A stretch of 58,943 bases of DNA, taken from positions 1 through 58,943 of the forward strand of contig PBGL02000026.1 in NCBI GenBank assembly GCA_002718995.2, written 5' to 3'. The notes under the pieces were generated by a model that saw only the letters and a program-made list of their open reading frames with translations, was not told the DNA's origin and searched no databases. Source of the stretch: Methanobacteriota archaeon. GTDB lineage: Archaea; Thermoplasmatota; Poseidoniia; Poseidoniales; Thalassarchaeaceae. This document shows, one piece after another, positions 8,583-17,300 of the stretch (position 1 is the first letter of the stretch; every line of letters starts with the position of its first letter). The translations under genes were made by a program, and so were the position numbers.

Positions 8583-8951
8583 ATGACGGGCGTGCTCGTC
8601 GATGCTTGTGGCTGGGTGGCCCTGATGAATTCGGGGCTAAACATAGACGCCGCAATGAGGGACGTCGTAGGGGCACCGGAACTGATGCTTCTTGAGGGGG
8701 TGCTGGAAGAATTGGTCGAGTTGTCTTCGGGGAAGAAGGGTTTGCTACTTCCTCTCCTTGAGTCGAGAAGTACCATGATTGGGAATCCAGCGGGGATGAG
8801 ACATACGGATGATATGCTTTTGAAAATATCAATGGAGAAGGGTTGGCCGGTTTTGACAGTAGATATCAGACTCAAGGAAAGGCTGGTCATGTCCGGGTGT
8901 AGCTATGTCGAGGTTGTCTCGGGAAGGATGCTGAGGCTGATCGGCCCCTAA
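8583..8951 (+). CDS. PIN-domain protein (Fcf1-like), likely ribonuclease
   Basis: 122 residues. Acidic residues typical of PIN nucleases appear at Asp7 (VLVDACGW), in the middle Glu cluster (LEELVEL), at HTDDMLL and at LTVDIRL. Relatives next to aIF2-gamma in archaea are linked to rRNA processing (Fcf1/Utp23 type) rather than toxin-antitoxin pairs; no antitoxin gene adjoins it here. It is translationally close to aIF2-gamma (4-bp gap). Its TAA stop overlaps the convergent DUF357 stop. Confidence 0.8.
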   Translation: MTGVLVDACGWVALMNSGLNIDAAMRDVVGAPELMLLEGVLEELVELSSGKKGLLLPLLESRSTMIGNPAGMRHTDDMLLKISMEKGWPVLTVDIRLKERLVMSGCSYVEVVSGRMLRLIGP

Positions 8952-9247
8952 GGGAGGGTGAACAATCTGTCATCCCCGTGCCCGTCCATCAGTCCGATCC
9001 TAACTGCTGCATCCAGCCATGCATGAGAGTAGTTGATTGCTCCGAAGGCTCTGACTAGGTCCCCCTTCTCCATGAAGTGCATGGCATCGGAGTAGTAATT
9101 GTCACACATGTCAAGCATTGACTGCAGATGGTTGATTTCTTCTTCTCCTTTAGCCAGTGGAGTTGCCTTGCCCCTAGCCTCTTGTGTTATTCTCAGATAC
9201 TTCTCTACCAGTTCCTTGGTCACCAATTCTCCACTATTCAACTTCAT
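8948..9247 (-). CDS. DUF357 family protein
   Basis: 99 residues, mainly helical. The segment NYYSDAMHFMEKGDLVRAF followed by YSHAWLDAAVRIG is the signature of the small archaeal DUF357 family, of unknown function. The ATG overlaps the stop of the upstream Orc-like gene as ATGA, so the two are translated from one message. That coupling suggests a shared role with the Orc-like protein, which is an inference. Confidence 0.8.
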   Translation of the reverse strand: MKLNSGELVTKELVEKYLRITQEARGKATPLAKGEEEINHLQSMLDMCDNYYSDAMHFMEKGDLVRAFGAINYSHAWLDAAVRIGLMDGHGDDRLFTLP

Positions 9248-11115
9248 ACCCCCCCGAAATGAATGGCTGCCGCTTCACTAATCTTGAAGAGTCTCTTTCT
9301 GCCTTGTTTTCTCACGGAAAGGAGTCCTGACCTGAATAACTCATTGTAAATCTGAGAGAGCCTTGGCCTTCCGACCTCCAATCTAGCCTGAAGTTCTGCA
9401 TCGGAAGGTGAGATTTCCCTTGCGGATGATGCTTCAAGAATCATGGCCTCTGCTTCGTTCAGTGAGGCTAGCTTGGATTCATCTAGTGGATTATCCTCAT
9501 CCCACTTGTTTGAAATTGAAATCTTTGGAGGTGATTGAGGTACAAATGGCTCGGGCATCTCATCTTCAATTATGAACTCATCAACAGGTGCATCCTCGAT
9601 CCCAAATACTGTCTTTGGCGGCTCAGGAATGACGTCCCGGGAGAAATCAGGGAGAGATGATTCCGAGGATTCTTCGACTGACCAATATGCTGAATCTGTG
9701 GATATTACGCCCGATTCTGAGTTTGAGTTTATTGCAGTATCAATGGGTGCGGACGAGTCTTTGATAATGTTCTCTTCATAATTATCGACGGGGTCAGGAG
9801 AGGGGTATTGCCTAGTCATGCCAGGGGCATTGTTTTGGAAACTGGATGCGTCGATAATCTCAGTTCCGTCCGGGGTTTCTGGTTTGGGTGGCGCATTTCT
9901 AGATCTTGCCGCTAGTCGATTAAATCCGAATCCTGTTTCAAGCATTGGGGGCTCAGTTCCGGGCTCATAGACGAAATCCTCCAGAGTTCCCTGTTTTTCT
10001 GGGGAGGGCGAACTTTCTCGAATCTGTTCGTCTAGATCGTCCTCCTCGTCCCAAAGGTCATCTGGATCTTCGGAAATCTCCTCCAATATCTCCTGTCCCT
10101 GGATTTCCTCGGAAAATTCCACTTTCTGCAAAACGTCGATCTCTTCGTCGACGACGATTTCTGTTTCTGAAAAATTGATCGATTCAGACGGGGCTTCTCG
10201 ATCATCCACTAACGTTTCCATTACAAATTCGGACTCTTGGACTTCTTCGACCACATCTGATTTGTGTTGCATTGTGGATTCACTAGCGAATTGAGGGGAA
10301 GGGATATCCCCCTCCCACCCCATAACTCTCTCCAGCGTCCCGTGCGAGCCGACATCCCTTCTCTCATCGGTCAAATCCCTGAGTAGCCTAATGACGTCAC
10401 GGGGAGTGCCTCCCGTTATATCGCGAATTGCTTCCAGTAATCTAGGATTTATCTTCCACCTCTCCTTGGCCCTACGGGAAACCAATTTATCCGATAATTG
10501 CTGAATCTGGATGGTGGTTAAACCCTCAAGAAACTCAGGATTGTCAAACATCATCAGAGTTTCTTCATTCATATTCGAAAGCTGTGAGGGAGTCAATACG
10601 ACTACTACGAAGGCCCGTAACCTCTGTAGGACGGGAGATATTAGGTCGACGAACGAAGAAACGTCAACTTCTGGGGGGTAGTCAAAGGCGATGAGAGGCA
10701 GAGAGTCAGATTCTTGTTCCAAATTACTGACTAAGCGATCAATCATGAGTTGGGTTGTCTTGGGCGGATTGAAGTCGCCAAAGTGGATCGTAAGTTCGTG
10801 GATAACAGAATTGACTGGGTCTCCATCTGGCCAATGTTGTCCAATGTAGCTCTTCCTAGTCTGGGAGGCCAGGGCCCTGATCAATGAAGTCCTTCCAGAT
10901 CCCCTCTCGCCAACCAATATCGTCATCCTCGGAGATTTCGAAATAATGTGCTCCCTCCATTTTGCGAGAAGTAAATCTCTTCCGACTATGTCTTCGGCCC
11001 TTCCACTTTCTATGGGCCTCAGGTCGAAGGGATTACCCCTAAGTGGGGGAAGGCCGAGAAGGTCGACACCCCTCTTGTCCATCATTGTGGCGCCATCATA
11101 GTTAGTACATAACAT
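9244..11115 (-). CDS. Orc/Cdc6-like AAA+ protein with degenerate P-loop, acidic linker and winged helix
   Basis: About 623 residues in three parts. (1) An AAA+-like module, about 25-260. NPFDLRP and DIVGRDLLL resemble the Orc1/Cdc6 N-terminal box. The P-loop reads GERGSGRTS at 69-77, with Arg75 where ATPases have Lys. The Walker B equivalent LIAFDYPP (141-148) lacks the usual Asp-Glu pair, and a sensor-2-like GTPRDVIRLL is at 236-245. (2) A very acidic, Ser/Pro/Glu-rich linker, about 265-540. (3) A C-terminal winged helix, about 545-623 (EAEAMILEA to RKRLFKISE). It reads away from the AT-rich repeat region and is coupled to a DUF357 gene. The start may be Met11 or Met12. An origin- or repeat-binding role is inferred; I do not recognise a named family. 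Confidence 0.6.
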   Translation of the reverse strand: MLCTNYDGATMMDKRGVDLLGLPPLRGNPFDLRPIESGRAEDIVGRDLLLAKWREHIISKSPRMTILVGERGSGRTSLIRALASQTRKSYIGQHWPDGDPVNSVIHELTIHFGDFNPPKTTQLMIDRLVSNLEQESDSLPLIAFDYPPEVDVSSFVDLISPVLQRLRAFVVVVLTPSQLSNMNEETLMMFDNPEFLEGLTTIQIQQLSDKLVSRRAKERWKINPRLLEAIRDITGGTPRDVIRLLRDLTDERRDVGSHGTLERVMGWEGDIPSPQFASESTMQHKSDVVEEVQESEFVMETLVDDREAPSESINFSETEIVVDEEIDVLQKVEFSEEIQGQEILEEISEDPDDLWDEEDDLDEQIRESSPSPEKQGTLEDFVYEPGTEPPMLETGFGFNRLAARSRNAPPKPETPDGTEIIDASSFQNNAPGMTRQYPSPDPVDNYEENIIKDSSAPIDTAINSNSESGVISTDSAYWSVEESSESSLPDFSRDVIPEPPKTVFGIEDAPVDEFIIEDEMPEPFVPQSPPKISISNKWDEDNPLDESKLASLNEAEAMILEASSAREISPSDAELQARLEVGRPRLSQIYNELFRSGLLSVRKQGRKRLFKISEAAAIHFGGV

Positions 11116-11340
11116 TCACGCATACTTACGCATAATAACATACAATTTAACGCATTAATTATGTTTTGAGAAGTATTTTTTGATTGAATATATTCTCAGT
11201 GTATCATTTCTGAAAATTTAGTGTTAACGTATTTCTAACGCTTAAACAATGCGTTAATGAAGCGTTAACGATTAAATTAACGCTTTATTTGGCATTTATT
11301 TTACAATTATGTGAATACATATTGAAGAAAAAGACTGTTT
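11116..11340. other. AT-rich intergenic region, candidate replication origin or operator
   Basis: The only gap longer than 300 bp in the window (11116-11446). Counting by hand, 11101-11340 has 63 G or C in 240 bases, about 26%, against roughly 50% in neighbouring genes. It contains many TTAACGC/GCGTTAA copies on both strands and long A/T runs (11163-11220). It is flanked by a divergent Orc-like protein gene and the HMG-CoA reductase gene, with orc1/cdc6 about 5 kb to the left. The reductase promoter would need only the last ~50 bp before its ATG, so most of this DNA is unexplained by transcription. Origin function is inferred. Confidence 0.5.
11118..11283. repeat. TTAACGC/GCGTTAA repeat family
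   Basis: Related copies by eye: ACGCATA at 11118 and 11128 (10 bp apart), TTAACGC 11147-11153, GTTAACG 11223-11229, TAACGC 11236-11241, GCGTTAA 11251-11257, GCGTTAACG 11262-11270 (two half-sites sharing a palindromic GTTAAC core), and TTAACGC 11277-11283. Copies lie in both orientations and several are about 10-15 bp apart, so they fall on similar helix faces. This is what a cooperative binding site looks like. Confidence 0.7.
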
Positions 11341-11446
11341 GACCCGCATATCCGCAGAGGGACTCTACTACCGAACTACACCAGTATCAACAAGTCAACC
11401 CCGCAAAAAGTTAGAAGGCGTGGCCTGCCGACTACGTCCGATTGAT

Positions 11447-12745
11447 ATGCCAGTTGACAATAGCAGATTGAGAGGTTTCTACAAACTATCAGTACCTGAG
11501 AGAAGGGAGATGCTTGCAGGCATCGCAGGACTCGATAGCGATATGGTGGATGCATGGGCGGCAAATGGTGAGCTGGATGAAGATACAGCAGACAGGATGA
11601 TCGAGAATGTCATTGGAACCTACTCCCTCCCAATAGGGGTGGCTACTAATTTCATAATAGACGATGAGCATTACCTGATACCTTTCGTAGTAGAGGAGGC
11701 CAGTGTTGTAGCGGCTGCTTCCAACATGGCCAAGAGGTGCCAGGCCAAGGGAGGATTCAGGTCCGATAATGACGAGCCTGTGATGATCGGGCAAATACAA
11801 GTTGTTGGTTGTGATGATCCAGAGTCTGCAAGGGACTCAATATTGGCTGCATCTGAGGATTTAATCGCCGCATGCAATGATGTGGACCCGATACTAGTGA
11901 AATTTGGCGGAGGATGCAGGGAAATAGAGGCTAGAATAATCGAAACTGGCTCGGGACCCATGGTAATAGTACACATCCTTGTAGATTGCAGAGATGCAAT
12001 GGGCGCTAATGCGGTAAATACGATGGCTGAAACCATAGCTCCAAAAATCGAATCCCTGTCTTCTGGAACTGTTATTCTGAGGATAATTAGCAATCTTGCC
12101 GTGCACCGCCTTGCGAGAGTGAGTGCAATATTCACTCCCGAAGAGATGTCAGACTCGGGAGATGATCCGGTGCGTGGCACAGAAGTCATCGAAGGGGTCA
12201 TTCAGGCCTATCATTTCGCGGCAGCTGACCCATTTAGGGCGACCACGCACAACAAGGGGATTATGAATGCAATTTCACCAGTTGCAATAGCTTGTGGGCA
12301 GGATTGGAGGGCCATAGAATCCGGTGCACATTCATATGCTGCCTTTCAGAGAGAATACGGTTCTATGACGCATTGGGAAAGGGACGTGGACGGCAATCTG
12401 GTCGGCTCGATAGAGATTCCAATGGCAGTAGGGTTAGTCGGAGGGGCTGTGAGGATACATCCTGGGGCTCAAGCCAATGTAGCGCTTCTGGGCCTAAGGA
12501 CTGCGAATGATCTAGCGAAAGTGATGGCTGCAGCTGGACTTGCTCAGAATCTGGGAGCGCTTCGAGCTTTGGCGACCGTGGGAATTCAAGCAGGGCATAT
12601 GAAATTGCATCTGATGAATATGGTAGCGGCAGCAGGGGCTGAAGGAGGCGAGATTGAGGTAGTCGCCAAGATAGTTAGAGAGAGCGGTGAGAGAATCACG
12701 ATGGCAGTTGTAGAGGATGCGCTAGCTGAGGTAAGAGGGGATTAG
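11447..12745 (+). CDS. hmgA: Hydroxymethylglutaryl-CoA reductase, class II type
   Basis: Makes mevalonate for archaeal isoprenoid lipids (or degrades it in some bacteria). The sequence follows the class II enzyme of Pseudomonas mevalonii closely: SRLRGFYKLS start, MIENVIGTYSLPIGVATNF, FVVEEASVVAAAS with the catalytic Glu, DAMGANAVNTMAE, THNKGIMNAI with the catalytic Lys, QDWRAIESGAH with the Asp, and GHMKLHL with the His. The ATG at 11447 gives 432 residues, the class II length; the frame is open from 11339 but that extension has no homology. A weak A/T-rich box near 11405-11413 could be the promoter. It ends one base before the convergent scpB stop. Confidence 0.93.
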   Translation: MPVDNSRLRGFYKLSVPERREMLAGIAGLDSDMVDAWAANGELDEDTADRMIENVIGTYSLPIGVATNFIIDDEHYLIPFVVEEASVVAAASNMAKRCQAKGGFRSDNDEPVMIGQIQVVGCDDPESARDSILAASEDLIAACNDVDPILVKFGGGCREIEARIIETGSGPMVIVHILVDCRDAMGANAVNTMAETIAPKIESLSSGTVILRIISNLAVHRLARVSAIFTPEEMSDSGDDPVRGTEVIEGVIQAYHFAAADPFRATTHNKGIMNAISPVAIACGQDWRAIESGAHSYAAFQREYGSMTHWERDVDGNLVGSIEIPMAVGLVGGAVRIHPGAQANVALLGLRTANDLAKVMAAAGLAQNLGALRALATVGIQAGHMKLHLMNMVAAAGAEGGEIEVVAKIVRESGERITMAVVEDALAEVRGD

Positions 12746-13372
12746 TCACTCCTCTGCTTGGGCCTCGATCTCATCAGTCTCTGATTCTCCGGAAAACTCT
12801 GCTATTGTCATCTGCTCGTCGGGTGCTAATGAAGCAGCCAACTGGGCGCTAGTTAGACCTAGCTTTGCTGCTTCTCCCCTGAACCATGATCTGACCTTAC
12901 GGTACTCTACCTCAGGGCAGCCGAAGTACTCAGCGAATCTCCTCGTTGTAGTGAGTCTCCTTGTGAGTCCCTCCCTCCTCTTGTCGATTAGGCCCAAATT
13001 GGCGAGGTCCCTTACATGGTCGTATGCTTTCTGACCTAGCATATCGACCAACTGAGCCTGGGGCATCGGTTGGTGGTATGCAATCAAAGCAGCTGCCGGC
13101 AATAGCCTCTGGGGGATTTCGGGCTTGAATGAGTCAGGCAGGAAAGGGGACAAGGAGGGATTGACTTCTATGATCCACCTACCACTGACCTCTGAGAGCT
13201 GGAGTGCGGTTTTCTGCCTTGACTCCATCTCTTTCCTAAGCTCATCTAATGACTCGGAAATCTGGAAATTTCTCTTGGACAATAGTTTTGCTAACTCATC
13301 AACGGACATTGAACGCCCGGCTCCGAAAAGTATGGCTTCTAGCATCGAGGAAAGGGAGGGTGCTTCAGTCAA
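12746..13372 (-). CDS. scpB: Segregation and condensation protein ScpB
   Basis: 208 residues. Two winged helices: the N-terminal one has the LEAILFGAGRSMSVDELAKLL pattern, the second ALIAYHQPMPQAQLVDMLG with the following VRDLANLGLI and RLTTTRRFAEYFG. ScpB dimers bind the kleisin ScpA in the SMC complex. The start overlaps the scpA stop as ATGA, so translation is coupled. An acidic tail ends the protein. Confidence 0.9.
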   Translation of the reverse strand: MTEAPSLSSMLEAILFGAGRSMSVDELAKLLSKRNFQISESLDELRKEMESRQKTALQLSEVSGRWIIEVNPSLSPFLPDSFKPEIPQRLLPAAALIAYHQPMPQAQLVDMLGQKAYDHVRDLANLGLIDKRREGLTRRLTTTRRFAEYFGCPEVEYRKVRSWFRGEAAKLGLTSAQLAASLAPDEQMTIAEFSGESETDEIEAQAEE

Positions 13373-14373
13373 TCAACCACCCCCAGTGGACCGTCTCCGG
13401 GATGGAGCCTGTTTGTCAGATCGGAGAAAGTCTCCTCGTCCCCCCAGAGTGGCTTTAGTGTAATCTTGCCATCCTTGCCAGGCTCCTGAGCTAGTTCTGT
13501 ATAACCCCTATTGGTCAGGAATAGTGCTGACACAAGTGCTGTGACCTGTGCCTCTGCTTGGGCCTCATCGACATCAACACCAGAATCCAGGGACCTATCC
13601 ATCAGTTCTTCCGATATTTCCCTAAGACCGATATTACTACCGCTATCGGATGCTCGTGAAATCAATGCCTCCCATGTCCTTTCCAGATCTCCTTCGAGGT
13701 CCTCGACATGTAGGCTACCGCTGAATCTCTTTCTTGCAATCGACAGGGCGTCTCTCCTTTCTTCTGCTATCTTTTCCCTTATTCTCTGCTCTTCAGCCAG
13801 CTTACCGGCCTCCTGCAGCCCCAGTAGAAGTTCGCCGAGAGTCACGGGCCTTCCCTCATCCCTGTGGATTCTACCCTCAAACATGGAAGGCAGTACCTCG
13901 TCCGCGGCCCCAGAAAGAACGCCTACTGAGAAATTGTAGTCCGCGTCATCAAAATCCGTCTCCCAGCCTCCCTCAAAATCCCAGTTTTCATCTTCTTCGG
14001 TGAAATCGAATGCCCTCTCTTGTCTTTCAATGAGATCTGAAGCTTGGCCCTTGAGTATAGACCATGCCATCCTGATGAGTCGTCCACAAGTTGGGAGGTC
14101 AATATTTTGTGAATCCTCTATCCTCTCTGAGAACATCTCAATGAAGAAGGATAGATCGACGTCCCATGGATCTAAATCGCTAGACTGAAACATTTGGAAA
14201 ACTAGGGCTACTGATCTATCGAAAGGATCGACCAGGAACTGGTGTTCGGCTTCTTCCATTCCGGCTAATTCAGAAATCCTATCAAGATACTTGCTGGTAG
14301 CTAGATCAGCCTCTCCTCCGAGAAGTCTGGAGACGATGTCTTCTCTCATTTCTTGACCATCTAGTACTGCCAC
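13369..14373 (-). CDS. scpA: Segregation and condensation protein ScpA (kleisin)
   Basis: 334 residues. The N-terminal part carries the kleisin pattern FDRSVALVFQMFQSSDLDPWDVDLSFFIEMF, which packs on the SMC neck; the acidic centre is probably flexible; the C-terminus (EAQAEAQVTALVSALFLTNRG) is the winged helix that closes on the SMC head. A GAGGTGA ribosome-binding site precedes the ATG. It lies between smc and scpB in a single right-to-left operon. Confidence 0.88.
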   Translation of the reverse strand: MAVLDGQEMREDIVSRLLGGEADLATSKYLDRISELAGMEEAEHQFLVDPFDRSVALVFQMFQSSDLDPWDVDLSFFIEMFSERIEDSQNIDLPTCGRLIRMAWSILKGQASDLIERQERAFDFTEEDENWDFEGGWETDFDDADYNFSVGVLSGAADEVLPSMFEGRIHRDEGRPVTLGELLLGLQEAGKLAEEQRIREKIAEERRDALSIARKRFSGSLHVEDLEGDLERTWEALISRASDSGSNIGLREISEELMDRSLDSGVDVDEAQAEAQVTALVSALFLTNRGYTELAQEPGKDGKITLKPLWGDEETFSDLTNRLHPGDGPLGVVD

Positions 14374-14382
14374 ATTTTCACC

Positions 14383-17300
14383 TCAATCTGCTTCGGTTTC
14401 AGCCTCCGGGAGTACCTCAGTTTCAGGATCTGACGTAGGAGTTTCTCCTGGTTCTTGTGGGAATTCCACCTGATCTCTTTCTTCGATGTCTTCCGACCAA
14501 TCCTCTGTCCTTTCTCTTAGGGAGTCCATGCTTCCCTCGGGCGATACCGAAGACTCGGACTCGTCCTCTTCGACGTCGACGCCCGCCCTTTCAGCCAGGC
14601 CGCCGAGACTCTTCGGAGCCCCAAGGGGCTCTGGAACCTTAGGCATATCTTCCGGCTTGGGCAGTTCTGGCATTGACTCGAGTTCCGCCTTGGACTTAGC
14701 CTGGGCTTCCTCCTCCTTCTCCAGTTCCTCACTGAGCTCAATCGCTGCCGCCCTGTCAAAGTCGGTGATCCTCCTGCTGCATCCATCACCAGCGTGAGTG
14801 ATTCCAATGTGGTGATCAGCTAGAGAGAGGCTGACCTTCCTCAGAGTGACCATGATGAATTGGGCCCTCTCGCTCCTTATCCTGCAGAGAGTTGCTATCC
14901 TGCCTGAGTTGAAGGGATCGAGATTCTGGTCAACTTCATCGAAATAGTAGAATGGGCTGGGCTCATAGTCCTGAATGGCGAAAATAAGTGCGAGGGCGGC
15001 CATTGACTTCTCGCCTCCCGAAAGGGCGGATCTCCTGGTGTTTCTGCTCTTTCCAGGAGGGACGCAGGCCATGTCTAGCCCTCCTTCAAAGGGATTCTTC
15101 TGATTCTCGAGCCTCAGTTTTCCACTACCCGATGGTTGAAGGATTTCATAGACTCTGCTGAAGTTACTATTGACGTGTTCGAACACCGTCATGAATCTTA
15201 GCTTACGCTCTGACTCTAGTTGCTCTGCAATGGAAACCAGGTTATCTCTGCGTGAACGCAGGGTCTTGCCATCGTCCACCAGGTCGGCTATCCTTTCTGC
15301 TGTGGCGTCATACTGCTCGATTGCCAGCATGTTGACGTCGCCTAGGTTGCCGAGGCGGCGTTCGAGTCCCTGCAACACTCGTTCCGCCTCGGCAATTGTT
15401 GGTAGTTGTACTTCCTCGGAGGGGATTTCCACTCCTGCTTCTTGGAGTTCTGATTCGGTCTCTCCGACCGCATCCCTCTTCTGTTGAATCTGGCCATTAA
15501 GCTCGTCGATCCTGTGCCTGATCGTCTGTCTTTCTTTGGAGAGTCCCTCTAGTGATGCTCTGAGGCTTGCTCGCTCCTCGAACAGGAGGTCCCTCTTCTC
15601 GGTGAGAATCTTCTCCTCTTCGTCGAATTGGGATGATTGATCCTTTAGATCCTTGAGTGTCTCGCGAGAGGAAGAAATCGACTCTTCGAGCTGTTCAATT
15701 GATGACTCGGCATTTTCAATTGCGCTGTTGTGCTTAACCAGCTGCCTGTCCAACTCAGAAATCCTCCCCTCCATGAGCGATAGTCTGTCTTGATTCCTAG
15801 TGATTGATGACTCTGATTGGAGCCTGGTCCTCTCTGCATCTGTTCTCGTCTGCTCTGCATTTCTAAGAATCTCGGAGAGATGGTCTGGAGTGTTGTCCTG
15901 AAGTGCCTCGGCAGCCAGTGATCTGGCCTCTATCGCGGCATTCAAGTCGTTTTGGGCATCATTAGCATTGGATTCTTTCTTCGCCCTAGTATCTTCGGAC
16001 GAGTCGAATTCTGCCTTCGCGGCGATTACCTTGGACTCAGTTTCTTTGACGTCTTTTATGGCCCTATCCATATCGGCCTTCCAGTTTCTTACTTTGACGG
16101 AGTGGTCGCTGCCATCCATATTGTTAATCCTGTCACGTAGGTCTTGCATGTTGGTTAATGCCTCCCTAAGGGCTGCATCGACGGTTGAGTAAAGGAGGTC
16201 GGCGTCCTCAACTGCCCTCTCTAGTCTATCCAGGCTAGAGCTGCGTGAGGGGCCGCCTCCGAAAGAGGGCCTGTTTCCTCTGGACGAGGACCCCCCTGTC
16301 ATTGCCCCTGAGCTCTCAATAAGGGAGCCGTCTAGAGTGACCATTCTGACTCCTCCCATATTCCTCCTAGCCACCTCCATGGAATCGACCAGGAGTGTAT
16401 TGCGACTAGCGTAAATTACTGCAGTCTCAACCTCCTCGTCGTAATCGAGTAATTCATGGGCAAATCCAATCATCCCGGGATTCCTGGCGACCAAGAGTGT
16501 CCTTCCCTGCGGCCTTGAGACCTTCAGCTTGGAGAGGGGGAGGAAGGTAGCCCTGCCTCCGCTATTGTTCCTAAGCCAAGCTATGCACTTGGCGGCAACT
16601 TCGTCGTCCCTGACTACGATACTCCGTAGGCCGTTTCCAAGGGCCGTTGCCAAAGCGTCTTCATGAGCTGGTTCCTTTGGTGATGTAAGCTCACCCAAGG
16701 AGCCGAGGATTCCAGAAATTTGGCCACTCTCCCTAAGCTTGGTGAGTGCTGCTAGGGTTAAGGCGGAGCCCGGTGCGGAGGACCTTGCCTCTTGCCTCGC
16801 CCTTGCCTTACTCAGATTCCTCTCTGCGTCTCTTAGCCTAGTCTCAGATCTGTCCCTGTCTGTTCTGAGTTCCTTTTCTTGCTTCTGTAGTCTGCGGTAG
16901 TCATCTGCGAGTGTGCCCCTGTCGATTTCCCCATCTGATTCCCTGAGGTCTTCCCCGAGGAGCTCTAGATCATCCCTCACCATGGTGGCCTCCTCATACT
17001 TCTCCTCTAGATCTGCTAGATTTTCGGAAGCTATCTGGGATGCCTGAGAAGCCCTATCTGCTTCCAGTTGTGCCTCGGAGTGGAGGTCTTGGGCTGATGA
17101 AACGGCATCCGTGGCCTTGCCAAGAGCCCTGTTGAGGTCCCTGGCATGCTTGTCTCCTGATTGGATTGCCTCCCTAGCATCATTCTCGTCCACAGCTGCC
17201 TGCCTGAGTGAGTCATCGGCGAGCGATAGGGCCTCATTCGCCGAATCTAGGGCATCGCTTGCTTCCTGCCTAGCTTTACGGGCCCTTCTGATTTCCTCCG

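Noticed and set aside
8583-8951. VapC-type toxin
   Set aside because: No antitoxin gene adjoins it, and the aIF2-gamma neighbourhood favours an rRNA-processing PIN protein.
11348-11385. Minus-strand stretch resembling a tRNA D arm (GGTGTAGTTCGGTAGTAGAG) before hmgA
   Set aside because: No acceptor pairing, anticodon arm or T arm can be completed around it; it may be chance or a remnant too short to call.
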